Assembly: GCA_036583965.1 (NCBI GenBank)
Contig: JAZBQD010000014.1
Span: 46,952,490-47,016,489 of the forward strand
Reading direction: 5' to 3'
DNA length: 64,000 bases
From: Prunella strophiata
Lineage: Eukaryota > Chordata > Aves > Passeriformes > Prunellidae
The notes beneath the pieces are model-generated. The model saw only the letters and a list, made by a program, of their open reading frames with translations, had not been told where the DNA came from and searched no databases. The translations under genes were made by a program, and so were the position numbers. Within the stretch, counting starts at the first letter, position 1; each line of letters opens with the position of its first letter. This document shows, in pieces, positions 53,158-64,000 of the stretch.

Positions 53158-56100
53158 CCTTCTGTGTCCTGTCTTACTGCGACTAGAGTAGCCAGTGCTT
53201 GTGCATAAACTGAATTTCTACTCCACAGAACATCATCTGTTCTTGATTAAAGAATGCATAAATCTCATCAGATTAAGAGCAGATAGGATAGGCCAGGACC
53301 CTAAAAGATGAATGCCAGGATTTTTTGGATACCATCCATAGTAACCCCATTATGGTCCAATCAGGAGGGACAAGAAGTATAAAGATTAAAACTCCAATCC
53401 CAAAATCCCTTGACACTGTCCTGTTTTTAGAAAGGACACAGTATTGCCTTCTGTTTGCCATGAATAAACTATCTGTTTCAGTAGTCTTTGTCCTAAAACT
53501 TTGAGTCTTACTGATACTCTTCCAAACATCTTCTTTCCTTGGGCTTTCTTTTCTTTCAGAATTTTCTACTTTTTAAATGAGACATTTTCTTCTCTAAAGC
53601 AAATTTATTTTGGTATGCTAATCTCTTTAATCAGCTAAACACTCAACCCTTATCCTCGTAGACATACTTTAAAGACATACTTTTGCACTTCTGTAGATCC
53701 TTGGGCTAGAAGTTGTAACTAATCATGCAGTTGTGTTTGGTGAGAAATAAGTGTGTGAGAAACTACCAACAGAATGAAGAATTTAGCAGAAGATGTAAAT
53801 ACAGACACATGCTAACACACGAAGGCAGGATGTCTGGAAATTCATTACAAAATATTGATTATTCTTCAAATAATAGAATTCATGGTTTCCATTTCAATTT
53901 ATTTTTACAATTCAAGAAAATTCCTATTTTACTTACTGTGAGAAATTTCTTTTCCAAGTACACAATCAAAGAGTGCCAGTACCATTCTGTGAATCTGAAC
54001 AATACCAGACTACAAGCTGTGCACATTGCAGTTTCTTTGTGGTGGATGATGTACATCTTCAGTTGGACTTTTGTCACCTTATGTACTGTAGCATTAAACT
54101 ATGAAACTACAGACAGTTCACATTGAGAGTGGTGGGTCTTTTCTTGATGTGTATGCCTATCATAAACTGCCAAGTACTTCAGGAAAAAAACCTCTTGTTT
54201 TGACTGAATAATTAATTGCAAAGAAGATGAAGATAAAATGGGAAAGCAAAAATAAAAACAAAATATTATAGGTATTGAAATAAGACATACTGTCACTGTC
54301 TGATGTCAGCTATTTTTAAAGCCTGTTAGGTTGAGTAGTAATTCCAGTTAATATACCTAGTCCTTTAGAACCTGAAAATATTCTTCAATTTGTCCAATTG
54401 ACTAAATTTCTCTATGAATCAGCAGACTGCTGGCTCCTTTGTTTCTGTTGAATCATTTTGCCATATCTGCTTAACAAAGGATGATGCAATGTCAGCTACA
54501 GAAATATATTGGAAAATTTCTGTGTGTTTCTAATTAATAATTTCTTGCATTTGTAATTGCTCAACAGGTATAGATGCTGGAAAGATCATTTTCTTTATTA
54601 AACAAGTCAGTAGCAGTATATATGGATGTTTTACTTATTTTTCATGTAACTTCTGGAAGGGAAAAAAACATGTATGAAAAAGAAACTATTTATCACTAAT
54701 TTTATTTATGATATTCATATTTTTATGAACTTTTTCCAATGTCACTTGAGAACATTTCAGAATTTTGTTATAAGTTCCATTTTTTTTGTCTCTTATATTT
54801 GGGTTATTTATGTCTGTTAGATTGATTCGAAAGCTGTCCACTTTTACAAGTATATTTAAACAGTAGGAGCAGTGTAAAAAGAAAGCCAGGAGTGACTCTT
54901 TTTCTGGAAGGATGGGGAAGTGTCCTACACAGCATTTTTCACACTTCTGAGCAGTGTCCTCTTGACCTTCAGTTTAATGTTGAGACAGTCACTGTGTTCC
55001 AAGAACTGATTGCTCAATCGTTTTACCAAATGGTCACATCATTTAGGAAATAAGAAACGTGCAGAAGAAGGAATGACTTAGTGTTGACTTCAAAGCTTTG
55101 TGCCTTGCAAGTTCCTTTATGTTTAGAAAAGCTGAAGAAACAATTTTTGGAGGGCTTTGCATGTGACAGCTTTTGAGAAGAAAGAGATAAGCCAAAAGTT
55201 CTCTGAATACCGTTATGGGTGGGGAAGTTCAGAGGCACTTAATGCACTCTTCACTCCAGCTATGACATGCAGGTAGCAGAAGCACCCTGTGGTTGAATGT
55301 GTTATGTTCTCCTGGGGATCTCCTGCAGCACTGCAGTGAGTGCTCCTGCATCCAGGGCCTTACTTTAGTGCTTTCACTAGAGCTTTCAGTGTGGAAAATA
55401 AATCATGTTCAACTGAAAGTGTTTCACAGCTCCACATATGAGCAGGGAAAAGCGTTTCTTAGATAGGCTGCACAGATGTGTGTCATCACTTGCACTTCCT
55501 CGTAAGATAGGTCTTGAGTAAACTTCGTAGAGCTACAGCTGGTAATGCATGCACCATGTCCTCTGACTGAAATGTGGTCTGTCCTTGCATGTCTTTGTAT
55601 GAGCTCAAAATTCAGGCCTCTAAGTACATTGTTTGCAATCAGAGGAGTATGAGCATGGGTGATATGAGTCAGGTCCTAATAGCCTGTGTTCTGAGTGCCC
55701 ACTGCAGGTGTGGTATGAAAGGTGGGCAGAGTAAGATGGTAAGACACAATAAAAAATCTTGAGATACTTTCGTTTTACGTTCTCCCAGCAATGTGAGGCT
55801 CAAGAACCCTTTGTATTAAAAAGCTTGAAAGAGATGTTTAATCTATGGGTTAATAAGTTTATGTTTTAAAACTTGCAGAGTTTGGGGTTTTTCCTTGCTT
55901 GTTCTGTCAAAATTAGTGCTTTGTTTCTATCTTGAATTTGTTTAGGTCTTATTTCCAGGCATTTAATTCTGTTAAACTTTGAAGAAAATTAAGAGAGAAC
56001 AATGTCAACATTTGTATCTCAGAATCACATTTCTCAGATCCAGCTAATGCTCTTTGACTGTGTTTCACAAGCTGCAGATCAACTTCTTCAGCAGCTGAAA

Positions 56101-56239
56101 CCTGGCAGATTTAAATGAGATTTATAACATTATTTTATTACAGTGAAATCTTTAAAGTTCTGTATCATAATTATGAGTGATTTCATGTACCAGTGAATCT
56201 CTGCACAAAAGCTTGAGGGACATGACTGGTATCTCCCTT

Positions 56240-56257
56240 TAGTTGCCTTGTCTCTCT

Positions 56258-56314
<57 letters not shown>

Positions 56315-56329
56315 GTTGCCTTGTCTCTC
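56240..56329. repeat. (TC)n microsatellite inside a 73-bp duplication
   Basis: A TC dinucleotide run (about 56261-56305, continuing imperfectly to 56313) is flanked by two exact copies of the 17-mer TAGTTGCCTTGTCTCTC, at 56240-56256 and 56313-56329. The 73-bp spacing suggests a tandem duplication by slippage or unequal exchange around the microsatellite. Confidence 0.93.
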
Positions 56330-58551
56330 TCTCTCACACTCTTATTCAATCCATTCTATTTTCCTAGACCATTACCTAATGATGTTGGGAGTAAGGACAT
56401 TATTTTCAGGATCTTGTTTGCCATGTAGCTTGACTCTTAGAGATGGAACATATCCAAACTTCTCTTTCAAGACAAATTTTGTTTCTGTAATCAGCTGGGA
56501 AATATCCTGGTGAAGAACTTTGTTTACATTCTACAGATATACCAAAAATCATTTCTCTGTTAGATGTTTTGCTGTATAGTATTGAATTATAAAAAACTAT
56601 AATAGCATACAGAAGGCTTATATGAATCAGTATCACTAAGTATCACTAATGAAATGCTCAAAATTTGAAAGGTAAGGTTTTCTGTTGAAGTTTTTTTTCT
56701 GATGAGTAGACAAAGAATTACAATATAGAGTTACATCAATTTTACTCCTCCAAAATTTTGTCTGTAAAAGTAATAATTCAGATTTATCCAATGCATTTTA
56801 ATTCTCCATAGGAAAATAATTGAAGATGTTAAGGTTAGTCAGTGCTGAGCTAATGGAGATCTGTTCTCAATTTTATCCTGCAAATCTTCTGAAGGCAGAA
56901 GTTTCTGTCTGCCTTGGAAAGTTAACAAGAAGAATTTATTTCAGACATTGCTTACTAGTATCCAAACAAAAAAAAAATCACCTAACTTGATTTATTCTGA
57001 GTAAAAAGAGAAGAGAAAAAAAGAGCCTTCATTCAAGAATTAATTTTAGCACCATTTACATCTCTGTGCACGCTTTATGTTTAGATGCCATTTATAAATA
57101 TCTTACTATCATTTGTTAAATTTTATGACAATTTTTACCATGCCTGATGACTGTAACTCATGCATTAAACATGCACACGTATTTTAACAATATTTGCATC
57201 TTATAATATGCTTTCTAACGACTTGTCATAGACTCATCAGTTAAACATTTATTTTACAAATGCATTTTGTAATATGCTATGGTAATAAACTATAAAAAAG
57301 GTATCCCACCTTGTAATATTTTCAGATGGATGAATAATGCATTACAAATTCTACCTTCATTTAAAACATGACCTCTATTCTGATGAAATCTGATACATTG
57401 TCTGGATTTATGGTGATCACTGAGTTGTGTGAGGTGCTGTCAATCTGGTTTCTGATTAATTTTCCTAGTTGATAAATTTGAATTAATCTGTAAATATTTA
57501 CAAAATAATATGGTTTATTTTTTTCAGTTATTTTATTTTTATCCACCTGATTAATTTAAACCAAATGTACCAACCCCCATCTAGCTGGGAGCTAATTTTC
57601 ATTCAAACAATTTCTGGAAATTCAATTCAGTTCTGAAATTGATTATCAAAATCATGATTGTTCTTTTGCTGGCTGCCTAAGTTTGTCATATGTATCTCTA
57701 AAGAGGCCTAGGCTACTGTCACATCTAATCTAATGAGCTCTGTAAAGCTGAAGGGTACATACTATTGGGAAATTTTATAATAAGCTATTTCACAATAAAA
57801 ACATGTACTTTACTACCTACTATTTTAAATACCACCTACATCTGATTTTACATACTTTTTTAATTAATGGAAATTCATTTAAACCAAATTTTTGCTTAAA
57901 TAGCTATTGCCATCATAGTGAACCTGCTTTCTGTCTTCCTGAAACATCATGCTGATTTTTTTCAATATTTTTTTTAATATGAATGTTCATACCTGAGATT
58001 CTCTGGCTGATTTCTGTGTGTGTGCACACATGTGTAGATGCTAAAATTTTCAATTTTTATTTCACCAGTGATTTTTTTTCTTCAAAACTGAAGTGAAAGA
58101 AGGGAATTTGAGGGTTGCTTGGTTGATGGGTTTGTTTACATAGGCTATAGTGTATTATAGGTATGTCTATATATCTAGTGATAGAACAAAATGATTGAGG
58201 ATTTCAGCAGTGCTCTTCATTAGTTATCCTCCCATATGTGAAGAAAAACTGAAGTGTCTGGCAGTTTTACTTTTCCTGTTTGCCTGGAAATAGTCTTAGG
58301 GCATTGCATCTCTGTGATGCTGTCTGAATGTGTGAAGTCAATACAGAGTAGTCTGGTTTTACATCTATTTAACATAAATACAGATGACTACTTCAGGAGC
58401 ATGCTAAGGCGAAGTCAATGTTAGATAATTGGTCTCTTGGAAGAGGGCTTTATTGCACCAGACAATAGAAGGTTACACCTTGTCTCTGCCTTTCACCTTA
58501 ATAGTCCAGGCTCAAGGGCCTTTTTGTCACCATTCATAGTCAAGGCACTTT

Positions 58552-58587
58552 TAGTCAACACATTGTTGTCAACACATAGTCAACACA
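58552..58587. repeat. Three copies of a GTCAACACA unit
   Basis: TAGTCAACACA occurs at 58552-58562 and 58577-58587, with TGTCAACACA between them at 58567-58576; a further partial TAGTCAAG lies about 15 bp upstream. Confidence 0.85.
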
Positions 58588-58951
58588 GCTTTAAGAGACA
58601 AATTATGCAATCTGATTTAGACATCTAATTAGGATTTAATGAATTGTGCCACAGAAATGCCTATTTTTCTCCTTTGATTACTTCAGATGACTATTTCAGA
58701 TTTAGATTGTAGTGCAGACTTTTTGCATTTGGTAGAGTGATATCCCCAATTACCACTTCAATTTTTTTTCTTTAATTTCTTCTAAATAAATTACTGCCTA
58801 TGAAATGAGCTGGACTTATTGTCAATTGAGTTTTACCTATTCAAACTGGGCATTTTAGACCACATTCTACATAGTCAAACATACTCAGGATTGTCTAAAT
58901 TCTTAGAGCAGCCTTCCTGCTCAGGGAGAGAGTTATAGAAAATTATTAATT

Positions 58952-59008
58952 CTGTTTCAGTTGGTTTTGTTTGGTGTTTTGGGGGACTTTTTTTCTTTTT
59001 TTTTCCTA
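58952..59008. repeat. Short T/G-rich tract
   Basis: A GGTTTTGTTTGG-type stretch with five consecutive G and then long T runs on the + strand; a short version of the T/G tracts elsewhere in the window. Confidence 0.8.
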
Positions 59009-60833
59009 GTGTTTATCATTAGTTGAAAACAAACAACTAGTTCTAGTTGAGGTATTGTCTTCAGGTGATGTGGCTCCTATCCCATAGCATCAAGGGTAGG
59101 AAATACTCTTTCTACATGGGCTACATGGAACTGCAGACTAGTCATCTAGGTACTCAAATGGGCTTGATAAAGACAAAGTATTTAGTGTTCTGTCCCAAAT
59201 GCCTTAGCCATCACTTCTCCTAGTCTTTGGGGGGAATTCAAACAAAATTTGCTGGCTTTTTCTACTAAAAAACTAAAATGCATCAGTCATTGTTTTGTTG
59301 GAAAATTTTGCCTATTTTTTTTCCCTGATGGTTGTTTCTCTTAGAATAAATTGCATTCTTTGCTTATCTTTGAGATTACAAGTTTGACCGCTTTGTTTAT
59401 TAGGAGTATGGTGACTTCTAGAGTGATTTTTTTTAGTAATGTTTCTAATGTTTAACTGTTTTAGTGGATTTCCTAGCTTCAACTTCATACACTGTTTCTT
59501 TGAATACATTAAAATATTGTAGTATCTTCGTAATTCCTTAGTTCTCATCTGTTATACAGTCTTCTCTATTATAAGTCACATTATGGTTGCACAAGAAATG
59601 CAGTAAATATCTGTATTTTGTGATGGGAATTTCTTTAGGTTTGCTCAGAAAGCACAGAGATTCCACACTTTGCTGTATTTCTTGGCAACTGGTCATTCTT
59701 TAATGTAAATCAAATATATACAATAGATGTGCTTTTGTTATTACTTGACTGTTTGAAGATTTCTGTAGTTCAGATTCATTACATTCCTTGTGTTCTTGGA
59801 ATTCCTTCTGCTGATTTCAAAAGGAAAGTTACACAAAGTTATAGAAAAGCCTATGAGGCACACTCTAGAAATTTGTTTTTCCACATTGCACATCGTTTTA
59901 TATGTGAACATCCACAAGTGTTTATTTACATAGTCAGCTATCATGTGCAATCTTAGTATAGATAATAAACTGCAGGGTTGTTAGCCATGCACCCTTCTCA
60001 ACTGAACTGTACTAGTCTCTTTCCCTCTATTATTGCAAATCTCTGCTGTTAACACTAACAGTAATATTATTATCTTTTTTTTTAATTTTTTGATTTTGCT
60101 TATCAGTTTTCCAAATTCATTGTGATTTGTGGGCCAGAAGAGAGAATGGCTGGTCCAAAATTAGTTGCAAATTCAGTGTCTTGCCCCTTACTGAAGCCAA
60201 GAGTATGGTTTTTGTCATGGACTAAGAGTAGGTTCTATCTGCCTAGTAGATCACACACGATTTAAGTCTTGCAAAGTTAAGATGCAGGAGATTTTCAGAC
60301 TACAGTATTCATATGCATACAAAAATATTTTAAAGTTATTTTGTATTTCTAAGATATTAAAGTTAGCAAACTTCCTCAAAGGTACATAATTTTAAAAATT
60401 ATTTTATAGAAGGAAAAAAAGCTCTGTGGTGCACTGTAATACCTTTTTGAAGATTTTAAGTTAGGTTTTTTTATATATAATTCACATTTCCTGTATACAT
60501 AGTGATATGTTTTTGTATAAAGGTTCCATTCTAGTTTTGTTTGGGAGAATCTGCATAAATTGTGTATGGTTTCTCCATTTGAGAATAATGTGGCAACTCC
60601 AAACTCACATCAATGAAAACATACTTTTCATATCATGTATGGTATATAACATACATACAGACTTAGACTGAGGTAGAGGATGATACTGAAAATCTCTTCC
60701 CTCTAGGCTTGAAAAATAATTAAAAAAAAAAAAACAAAAGTAGAAGACACTTTTTGTGCCTTGGGAAAAACAGATCAAGAAATTAAAACTCCAGTCATTA
60801 CCAATAACCTTAAAATGTATTTTAATGTGCTGC

Positions 60834-60859
60834 AGCTTCAGTTACCCTCAGCTGAAGCT
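60834..60859 (+). other. Perfect 8-bp inverted repeat just 5' of the candidate exon's acceptor
   Basis: AGCTTCAG at 60834-60841 and CTGAAGCT at 60852-60859 are exact reverse complements separated by 10 nt. In pre-mRNA they can form a hairpin ending 10 nt before the AG dinucleotide at 60870-60871, covering the usual branch-point interval. A role in regulating use of that acceptor is inference only. Confidence 0.5.
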
Positions 60860-60871
60860 TCTCTATTTTAG

Positions 60872-60942
60872 CTTACAGGGTCTTGTGACCTCAGCCCATA
60901 GCAGAGTTTCAACAGTAATAGCGACAGCCATCTTGGATAAAT
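60872..60942 (+). other. FOXP2: Candidate alternative (frame-breaking) FOXP2 cassette exon, 71 nt
   Basis: The segment is preceded by a short pyrimidine-rich stretch ending CTCTATTTTAG (AG at 60870-60871) and followed by the strong donor AAAT|GTAAGT. Its length is 71 nt, so inclusion shifts the frame. Joined after the exon ending at 22859, it reads Leu-Thr-Gly-Ser-Cys-Asp-Leu-Ser-Pro and then TAG (60899-60901). A second AG seven bases further on (60877-60878) would give a 64-nt exon that is open throughout in its first frame. From memory, zebra finch FoxP2 transcripts have been described with an optional insert of about 71 bp that introduces a stop, so translation is predicted to begin at a downstream Met; I could not verify this here. 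The length and the stop both fit. It could still be a pseudo-exon, since such sites are common in long introns. Confidence 0.5.
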
Positions 60943-63292
60943 GTAAGTGAATTTTTTCCTCATTTCTATAGTTTCTCTCCCTCACATGCACTTTTGGAGT
61001 TTTGTTTTTCACTCAGGATGTAGACAGTATTCCTGACAACACTTCTGCTCTGTGCCAAGTAGCATGATTGACACAAAGTACAAGTAAAGCATCTAAGTGG
61101 GATTTCTTGCCTTTTAAATGTCACAGTATGAGACTCATCCTGTGCTTTTGAAATGCCAGTATGATGGCCATGCAAACTTTATTTTACCTGCAGCTAGCTT
61201 GATGGTAGTTCTCATTATCAGCCAGGATTAATCTGCAAAAAGTGAAGCGGTACAAAAAGATTTTGGCCATATAATCTTGTTTTAGTTAATGCTAAGGATG
61301 AAATCTAGGAGAATTCAGAGAATATTTTTTTAAGGAAAGGTTTGCCTTCTTCAATCAGCTTTATCATTTCAGTTCTGCTTCACGTCAGATTGTGGTAATC
61401 CATTTCCAAACTTGGCTCTGCATTCACTAACTATTGCATAAATCTGGAGCTGGGAAAGGCTACACATTATACATACTGCCTCTGTAACAACTTCCAGAAA
61501 TATAAATTAAGGAATTAAGGACATCTTCCCACAATTGGTTTCTGAAGAATACAACATACAGTCATTTTTTATTTCAGTAGTCATCATGCTGTTGTAATGG
61601 GGAAACAAGCAGAAGAAAATAGAAATAGAGTTATTCATTCAGAAAGTCCTGTCCTGTATGCTGATAGCCTGAAGAAGCTGGCATTTGGTAGGAACTTACA
61701 AAAGATAGCTGCAAGTAGATATACTTTGGTATTTAGTCCTGAGTTAGCCTTTGTCTGAATTCACCATTTCTGAATGAAGTAGCATCCTTGGTCTGTTAAA
61801 TCACTCTGCCACCCCTCCATTTCCTGTTTGTTCATATACCTAATTCATTTCTATTCATTTTCTTCTTGTTACATATATGTAACATCATACCTAAAATTCC
61901 AAGGTTTATTTACATGTAAATAGTTGCCTTGTAGCTCTATAGCTACAGTAGTACCTTCTTAATGACCTAGCTGTGCTAGCTGAGCACATGATTGTTCAAA
62001 TGCAGCCTGTTCTCTCCATGTGGTTTCATAGGATGTCTCTGTTCACAAACTGTATGAAATAGAGGGCCACACCTATGGAGCAGTTAAGGCTAAAGCCAGC
62101 AGAAGTGGGACTGCCTCCATCCATCCATCTTGCAAACATGACATTCAGAGATGGATACTGGGCTGTCTTGGTGTTTTACCTGCAAACCTGTAGTCAGCTT
62201 AAAAAGGCATTAGAATTTCGATCTTCTAGCAAATATGTGGTTATGGTAATACCTCTGAAATAATTGTGACACCAAATCATATATATAGCAGAGCCTGGAA
62301 GCTGTAAGAGTAGAAGTACTTCTACTGAAACTGGTTTATTATCTTGAATTCTTGAGTTGACTCAAACTTTAGTGTGCCATGCAGGTGTGAGTGGGCACTG
62401 CCATCATCTGCACACAGAAATGAAGTAGTAAAAGAAATATCATGCCTAGAATCTATTATTTTTGACTAAAACTATATGAATGAAAAAAGAAGGTGTAAAA
62501 AATGTTGTCTTGGCTACCAGTTCTAAGGAGGAATGTATCGAATCATGAAGAGCAATTCCTAAAGTTTCTCTGAGGAAACAGTTTAGTAGAAATCTGTGCC
62601 AACCCTCCCAAGTAAAGTTGTTTTATAATAATTACCATAAATAATTAAATTAATTTCAAAAGAAGAGAAGGTGTTCTTACATTTGTCATTGCAAAGCTGA
62701 GTTAATGAAAGAGCTTTGCAGCCAGTGTCAATGGGAAGTATGTATAGATTTTGAATGTGTTTGCATATAAAATAAAAACTCAATTTCTGAGGAATTTCAC
62801 AAAATCAGCACTCTAATGACAGCAGTTTAAAACTCAGCCTTATCTACATGCTTATAAAATACCAGTTATTATGTTGGAGCCATGTATGCCAACATAAATT
62901 CATTGCCACTCCAGGCTCAGCCCTGTACTTGTTATCTTTTTGACACTGTGGTTTATGTGACACCTCTGTCCCATTAAGTGATGTGATCCTTACGTACAAG
63001 AATGATCCCCTGCTTTTATAACTGTCTCCATCTTGTAACAACATCAAGATTATTGAATTAATAGAATGATAATGTGATTCCATAGATCTTGTTAAAACAG
63101 TATTCCCTTCATAATAGATAGTTAGAGTGTGGTTTATTTACTATTTTTATTATTTATGTAGCTCTTCCAGTCTGTGAATGGAGGAGACAGATAAAAGAAT
63201 ATGTATATATATTTCAAACTTTGGGGCTTTTTAACTACAAGGTGTAGCATGTTTAGCATTTGGTATATATATAAATAGTATGTTAAATATGC

Positions 63293-63313
63293 ATATATAT
63301 ATATATATATATA
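63293..63313. repeat. (AT)n microsatellite
   Basis: About ten AT units in a row, with further TATATA segments just upstream (63203-63212 and 63264-63272). Confidence 0.97.
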
Positions 63314-64000
63314 AATATGTTTAACTGCTGTATTGGGGCTTAGATATAGCTCATCATTTAACACTTTAGTATGTTACATGAGGACTTTAAAATACAGTAG
63401 AAAGGATTTTGTGAAAATTATGTTTTAGAAAGTGTGATGGAGCATGCTGTGAGGTTATGCATTGTGGAAAAGCTTGCTATAAAATGGTTTAAGATACTAA
63501 AAAGCCAGATGCACACAAATCCAGCCTGCTAATCCTTTTGGCCAAAAGATATAACATTATGTACCTCATATGTGATACTAACTTCTAGGAATTTCAGTTT
63601 CTTTTCTATGTTACACTATCATGCTTTCAAAAGTCTAGCCTAGCACAAGAGGCATTTGTGCTCCATAGTAAAAACCTGAGGATTTTGTAGAGATACTTAA
63701 GGTATCCACAGTGTTGCAGTCATAAATATTTTGTTACATTATTCTAATGTTTCTCCACAATTGTCTTTACATTCTCAATGTATAAAAGGCAAAGAAATGT
63801 TACACACCAAAGAACTAAATCCATTCCCACAGTATATGTTACTGCAAATACAGATTTTATTCAGCCTGAAATCTCCTTTCTTTTAATGTTCTATGGGCAC
63901 CAAAGTCTCAATGGTTGGAGTGAGTTGAGGGTTGTGCAGATGGTTTTTTTCAAAGATCTGTGCACTCACTACTCCCACCAGATTCATTGCCAGAACCCAC

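Noticed and set aside
53725..54126. 133-codon open frame
   Set aside because: No recognisable family, no conserved motif, no exon boundaries; chance ORF.
54481..54510. ATG-ATG-CA sequence resembling the FOXP2 start (Met-Met-Gln)
   Set aside because: The following codons give Cys-Gln-Leu, not Glu-Ser-Ala, and it lies downstream of the residue 57-86 exon.

Overview
This is a 64-kb stretch of vertebrate nuclear DNA, most likely from a bird, lying inside the FOXP2 gene (forkhead transcription factor) in sense orientation. The anchor is one unmistakable coding exon at 22770-22859 (+). It encodes 30 residues of the glutamine-rich N-terminal region of FOXP2, equivalent to about residues 57-86 in human numbering, and is bounded by canonical splice signals. 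I see no other constitutive exon. The preceding coding exon (start codon to about residue 56) and the following one (beginning Val-Pro-Val-Ser-Val) both lie outside the window.

Layout: 1-22769 is the 3' part of a long intron, 22770-22859 is the exon, and 22860-64000 is the 5' part of the next long intron. The introns are AT-rich (about 35% G+C by eye). They hold homopolymer runs, several T/G-rich low-complexity tracts and a few short microsatellites. Only two interspersed-repeat relics are recognisable, both CR1-like: an antisense 3' fragment near 14020-14165 and a sense reverse-transcriptase relic near 51440-51840. CR1 relics, the absence of SINE/L1 insertions and the compact repeat load suggest a bird rather than a mammal; the species cannot be fixed from the sequence. 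Relative to human FOXP2 as I recall it, the exon has Gly for Ser78 and Glu for Asp80.

The most interesting element is a candidate alternative exon at 60872-60942 in the downstream intron. It is 71 nt long with good splice sites at both ends. If joined in frame after the 22770-22859 exon it gives nine codons and then a TAG stop, and it shifts the frame. This matches my unverified memory of an optional insert of about 71 bp in zebra finch FoxP2 transcripts that introduces a stop and leads to a predicted N-terminally shortened protein. A perfect 8-bp stem sits just 5' of its acceptor. Other exon look-alikes (47107-47170, 45682-45702, 24996-25059) are reported as hypotheses.

Open reading frames elsewhere (longest 192 codons at 6062-6640) look like chance ORFs in non-coding DNA. 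I found no RNA genes, no CRISPR, no intact mobile element, and nothing resembling a new multi-gene system. The value of the window is in splicing regulation and possible conserved non-coding elements of FOXP2.
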